Positions 16,419 through 19,098 of a DNA stretch of 19,098 nucleotides are shown in pieces (within the stretch, counting starts at the first letter, position 1; each line of letters opens with the position of its first letter). The notes beneath the pieces were generated by a model. The model was not told the origin of the DNA, ran no database searches, and saw nothing but the letters and a program-made list of their open reading frames with translations. This stretch comes from Undibacterium sp. GTDB lineage: Bacteria; Pseudomonadota; Gammaproteobacteria; Burkholderiales; Burkholderiaceae. The stretch is from NCBI GenBank assembly GCA_014376575.1, contig JACMRF010000014.1, forward strand, positions 1-19,098, written 5' to 3'. The translations under genes and the position numbers were made by a program.

Positions 16419-17912
16419 TCAGGGTATTATTTTTGACGTAGCTACATGTTTCAGCAAATCGGTAACAGATACCTGCATTGCGTCAGTAAAAGGCGCGGGA
16501 TAAACGCCCATGAAAATTACTGCCATGGCCAAGACCCCGAGCATAAAAAATTCTCGTTTATTCAAGTCGTTTAGTTGAGCGACATGCTCATGAACAACAG
16601 CGCCAAAAACAACCCTTTTTACCATCCACAAAGAATAGGCTGCTCCAAAAATCAAAGCAGTCGCGGCAAGCATTCCAATCCAAAAATTGAATTTAACAGC
16701 ACCTAAAATTACCATAAACTCACCGACAAAGCCGGACGTCGCTGGCAAACCACAGTTCGCCATCGAGAAAAATACGAATAAGGCAGCAAATTTAGGCATA
16801 GTATTCACAACCCCCCCATAATCAGCAATATTGCGGGAGTGAACTCGATCATACAAGACACCAATGCAAAGGAACATCGCGCCAGAAATGAAACCGTGCG
16901 AAATCATTTGTACAACTGCACCCTGCATAGACATATCGTTGAACATGAAAAATCCAAGCGTTACAAAACCCATGTGCGCGATTGACGAATACGCCACCAA
17001 TTTTTTCATATCAGTCTGAACTAAAGCAACAAGTCCAATATAGATCACAGCCACCAACGACAGAACTATCATAAAGCCAGATAGGTAATGACTTGCGTCA
17101 GGTGCTATCGGCAACGAGAACCGCAAGAAACCATATGCACCAAGCTTCAACATGATCGCAGCTAACACAACAGATCCGCCCGTCGGTGCCTCAACGTGAG
17201 CATCGGGTAGCCAAGTGTGTACTGGCCACATCGGCACCTTTACTGCAAACGCCATCAGAAATGCAACGAACACCATTATTTGTGTAGAAAGAGGAAGTTG
17301 CAATCTATGCCACGCCAGTATATCGAAGGTATTTCCTGCCTTGATGTAAAGAAAGATGATCGCAACTAGTGTCAACAAAGACCCCAATAGTGTATACAAA
17401 AAGAATTTAAATGCAGCGTAAACCCGATTTGGACCGCCCCAAACTCCGACAATAATGTACATCGGAATCAGTGTCGCTTCAAAAAACACATAAAACAGCA
17501 AACCATCAGTTGCGCAAAAAACCCCTACCATCAGACCCGACAATATCAGAAAGGCTCCCATGTACTGAGCAACCTGTTTTTCGATTACTTCCCATGCTGC
17601 GATCACAACAATAACGGTAATGAATGCCGTCAGCGGCACCAGCCACAGAGAAATACCATCAACACCTAAAGCATAAAACGCATTAATCCGCTCTATCCAG
17701 AGGTTTTTCTCAACGAACTGCATTCCATGGGCAGAATTATCAAAACGCAAAATCAACGGTATGGTTACAATAAAACTAGCGATAGCGCCAATCAAAGATA
17801 TGCTGCGTACAAGTCCAGGATTTTGGTCTCGACCAAAGGCGAGAACAAATATTCCAAACACGATGGGGCACCAGATTGCCAGGCTTAACAAATAAGAAGT
17901 TGACTGCATCAT
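16419..17912 (-). CDS. nuoM: NADH-quinone oxidoreductase subunit M
   Basis: 497-aa antiporter-like proton-pumping subunit of complex I (E. coli 509). It carries the functional residues: E145 in FFEATLIPM (E144 of E. coli), K225 in KVPMWPVHTWLPDAHVEAPT (K234) and K256 in IMLKLGAYG (K265). About 14 transmembrane helices. ATG 17910-17912 follows nuoL by 18 bp; the next codon is also ATG, so the start could be one codon later. The SD is weak (AAAGAAAA). A seven-C run at 16811-16817 is read in frame through DYGGVV. nuoN follows. Confidence 0.97.
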   Translation of the reverse strand: MMQSTSYLLSLAIWCPIVFGIFVLAFGRDQNPGLVRSISLIGAIASFIVTIPLILRFDNSAHGMQFVEKNLWIERINAFYALGVDGISLWLVPLTAFITVIVVIAAWEVIEKQVAQYMGAFLILSGLMVGVFCATDGLLFYVFFEATLIPMYIIVGVWGGPNRVYAAFKFFLYTLLGSLLTLVAIIFLYIKAGNTFDILAWHRLQLPLSTQIMVFVAFLMAFAVKVPMWPVHTWLPDAHVEAPTGGSVVLAAIMLKLGAYGFLRFSLPIAPDASHYLSGFMIVLSLVAVIYIGLVALVQTDMKKLVAYSSIAHMGFVTLGFFMFNDMSMQGAVVQMISHGFISGAMFLCIGVLYDRVHSRNIADYGGVVNTMPKFAALFVFFSMANCGLPATSGFVGEFMVILGAVKFNFWIGMLAATALIFGAAYSLWMVKRVVFGAVVHEHVAQLNDLNKREFFMLGVLAMAVIFMGVYPAPFTDAMQVSVTDLLKHVATSKIIP

Positions 17913-17930
17913 TTTTCTTTTTATGAATTT

Positions 17931-19098
17931 TTATTTAGCTAAAGGGAACATGAATGGAAACATGAAATATGTCAGAAAACCTAATACTCCAAGAATCATT
18001 ACAAAAGCATAGTGATATAAATAACCAGTTTGTAGTAAGCGAACACCCTTTGATAACCATCCAACAAGCTTGGCACTTCCATTCACAATCAAACCATCAA
18101 TGAGGCCTTTGTCACCTACATTCCATAATCCACCACCAAGCATACGAGCACCACCTGAAAAAACCGCTTCGTTGAAGCGATCTATATAGTACTTATTGTC
18201 TAGGAGAGTATAAATTGGACCAACATTTTTCTTGATTACTGCTGGAATCGCTGGTTTGACCATGTAGAAAAAGTAAGAAGTCACCACACCTAACAAAGCC
18301 AGCCAAAATGGCAGCGATGTCAAGGCATGTATTGCCATAGCAACAGGGCCATGAAATTCATGTTTAAGTTCTTCCATCGCATGATGTGCTTCATCTACGA
18401 TAATTACACCTTTAAAAAAATCACCAAACAACATCGGTTCTATCGTCAAAAATCCAATTAACACCGATGGAATAGCTAACAAAACCAATGGCAACCATAC
18501 AACCATCGGAGACTCATGTGGCTTGTGTCCTGGCTCCAAACCATGATGATGCTCACCATGATCGTCCTGTGCGTCTGAATGGGAATCATGATTATTGTTT
18601 TTTCCGAATCGCTCTTCACCATGAAAGACTAAAAAATACATGCGGAAAGAGTAAAACGCGGTCACGAAGACACCAGCCAAAACAGCAAATTGTGCAAAAC
18701 TAGCACCAGGCAAATGACTTGCTTGCACCGCCTCAATAATGCTGTCTTTAGAATAGAAGCCTGAGAAGAAAGGGGTCCCAATCAAAGCTAATGAACCCAA
18801 TAATGAAGTTATCCAGGTGATAGGCATATATTTGCGAAGTCCACCCATGTTTCGGATGTCTTGGTCATGATGCATGCCGATAATGACTGAGCCTGCGGCG
18901 AGGAACAAGAGTGCTTTAAAAAAAGCATGTGTCATCAAATGAAATACCGCCACAGAATAAGCTGATGCACCCAAAGCAACGGTCATATAACCAAGTTGAG
19001 ACAAAGTCGAGTAAGCAACAACACGTTTAATGTCATTCTGAATAATTCCAAGAAAACCCATAAACAATGCAGTGATGGACCCTATCACTAATATGAAT
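17931..19098 (-). CDS. nuoL: NADH-quinone oxidoreductase subunit L (N-terminus cut by window end)
   Basis: The open frame runs off the right edge, so about 300 N-terminal residues are missing; the GTG at 19088 is internal, not a start. The visible 389 residues cover the second half of the subunit: DIKRVVAYSTLSQLGYM, HLMTHAFFKALLFLAAGSVI with its conserved Lys and His, the C-terminal helices and the region of the lateral helix HL that clamps NuoM and NuoN. A His-rich loop (18509-18604) links two helices. NuoL is the distal proton pump of complex I. nuoM follows after 18 bp. Confidence 0.96.
   Translation of the reverse strand, partial: FILVIGSITALFMGFLGIIQNDIKRVVAYSTLSQLGYMTVALGASAYSVAVFHLMTHAFFKALLFLAAGSVIIGMHHDQDIRNMGGLRKYMPITWITSLLGSLALIGTPFFSGFYSKDSIIEAVQASHLPGASFAQFAVLAGVFVTAFYSFRMYFLVFHGEERFGKNNNHDSHSDAQDDHGEHHHGLEPGHKPHESPMVVWLPLVLLAIPSVLIGFLTIEPMLFGDFFKGVIIVDEAHHAMEELKHEFHGPVAMAIHALTSLPFWLALLGVVTSYFFYMVKPAIPAVIKKNVGPIYTLLDNKYYIDRFNEAVFSGGARMLGGGLWNVGDKGLIDGLIVNGSAKLVGWLSKGVRLLQTGYLYHYAFVMILGVLGFLTYFMFPFMFPLAK

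Noticed and set aside
16811..16817. Seven-C run in nuoM as a frameshift
   Set aside because: The frame continues through conserved nuoM residues on both sides, so no frameshift is present.

Overview
The window looks like chromosomal DNA of a betaproteobacterium in the order Burkholderiales, most likely family Oxalobacteraceae (Herminiimonas/Undibacterium/Glaciimonas-like; the genus is a guess). The grounds are the gene order relA - tRNA-Val - thrS - infC, the order nuoL - nuoM - nuoN - DUF2818 - Nudix hydrolase, the protein sequences themselves, and a moderate G+C. There are no phage genes, transposase genes, CRISPR arrays or toxin/defence genes.

Layout. (1) Positions 1-6858, all on the minus strand, read right to left: an alpha/beta hydrolase, a RidA-family protein and monofunctional RelA form a tight operon. 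A gap of about 500 bp follows with a good promoter for a tRNA-Val(GAC) gene, then a structured leader (two candidate terminators and a hairpin against the ribosome binding site), then thrS and infC. infC appears to start at a non-canonical AUA codon. (2) Positions 7010-10805 hold ketone-body/PHB-type C4 metabolism: 3-hydroxybutyrate dehydrogenase (+), an exported DUF3617 protein (+), the convergent scoAB 3-oxoacid CoA-transferase operon (-), and a divergent PAS-LuxR regulator (+) next to scoA. The scoA/luxR spacer carries two clear dyads. (3) Positions 10802-10983 hold a 172-bp MITE-like palindromic element with TIRs and a TTAAA target duplication, inserted exactly at the stop codon of the LuxR gene. 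(4) Positions 11106-13858 hold an SDR (-) and a divergent ETF-ubiquinone oxidoreductase (+), which passes electrons from acyl-CoA dehydrogenases to quinone. (5) Positions 13939-19098 (-) hold the distal end of the complex I operon: nuoL (cut by the window end), nuoM, nuoN, a DUF2818 membrane protein and a Nudix ADP-sugar pyrophosphatase.

How the genes fit together. 3-Hydroxybutyrate is oxidised to acetoacetate (Bdh) and activated by succinyl-CoA:acetoacetate CoA-transferase (ScoAB). ETF-QO and complex I bring electrons from fat/acid oxidation and NADH into the quinone pool. The relA-tRNA-thrS-infC block is translation and the stringent response.

Most of the window is ordinary housekeeping DNA. 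I did not find a new multi-gene system. The observations I would check first are the MITE-like element, the scoA/luxR control region, the C33 tRNA-Val, the AUA start of infC and the thrS leader.
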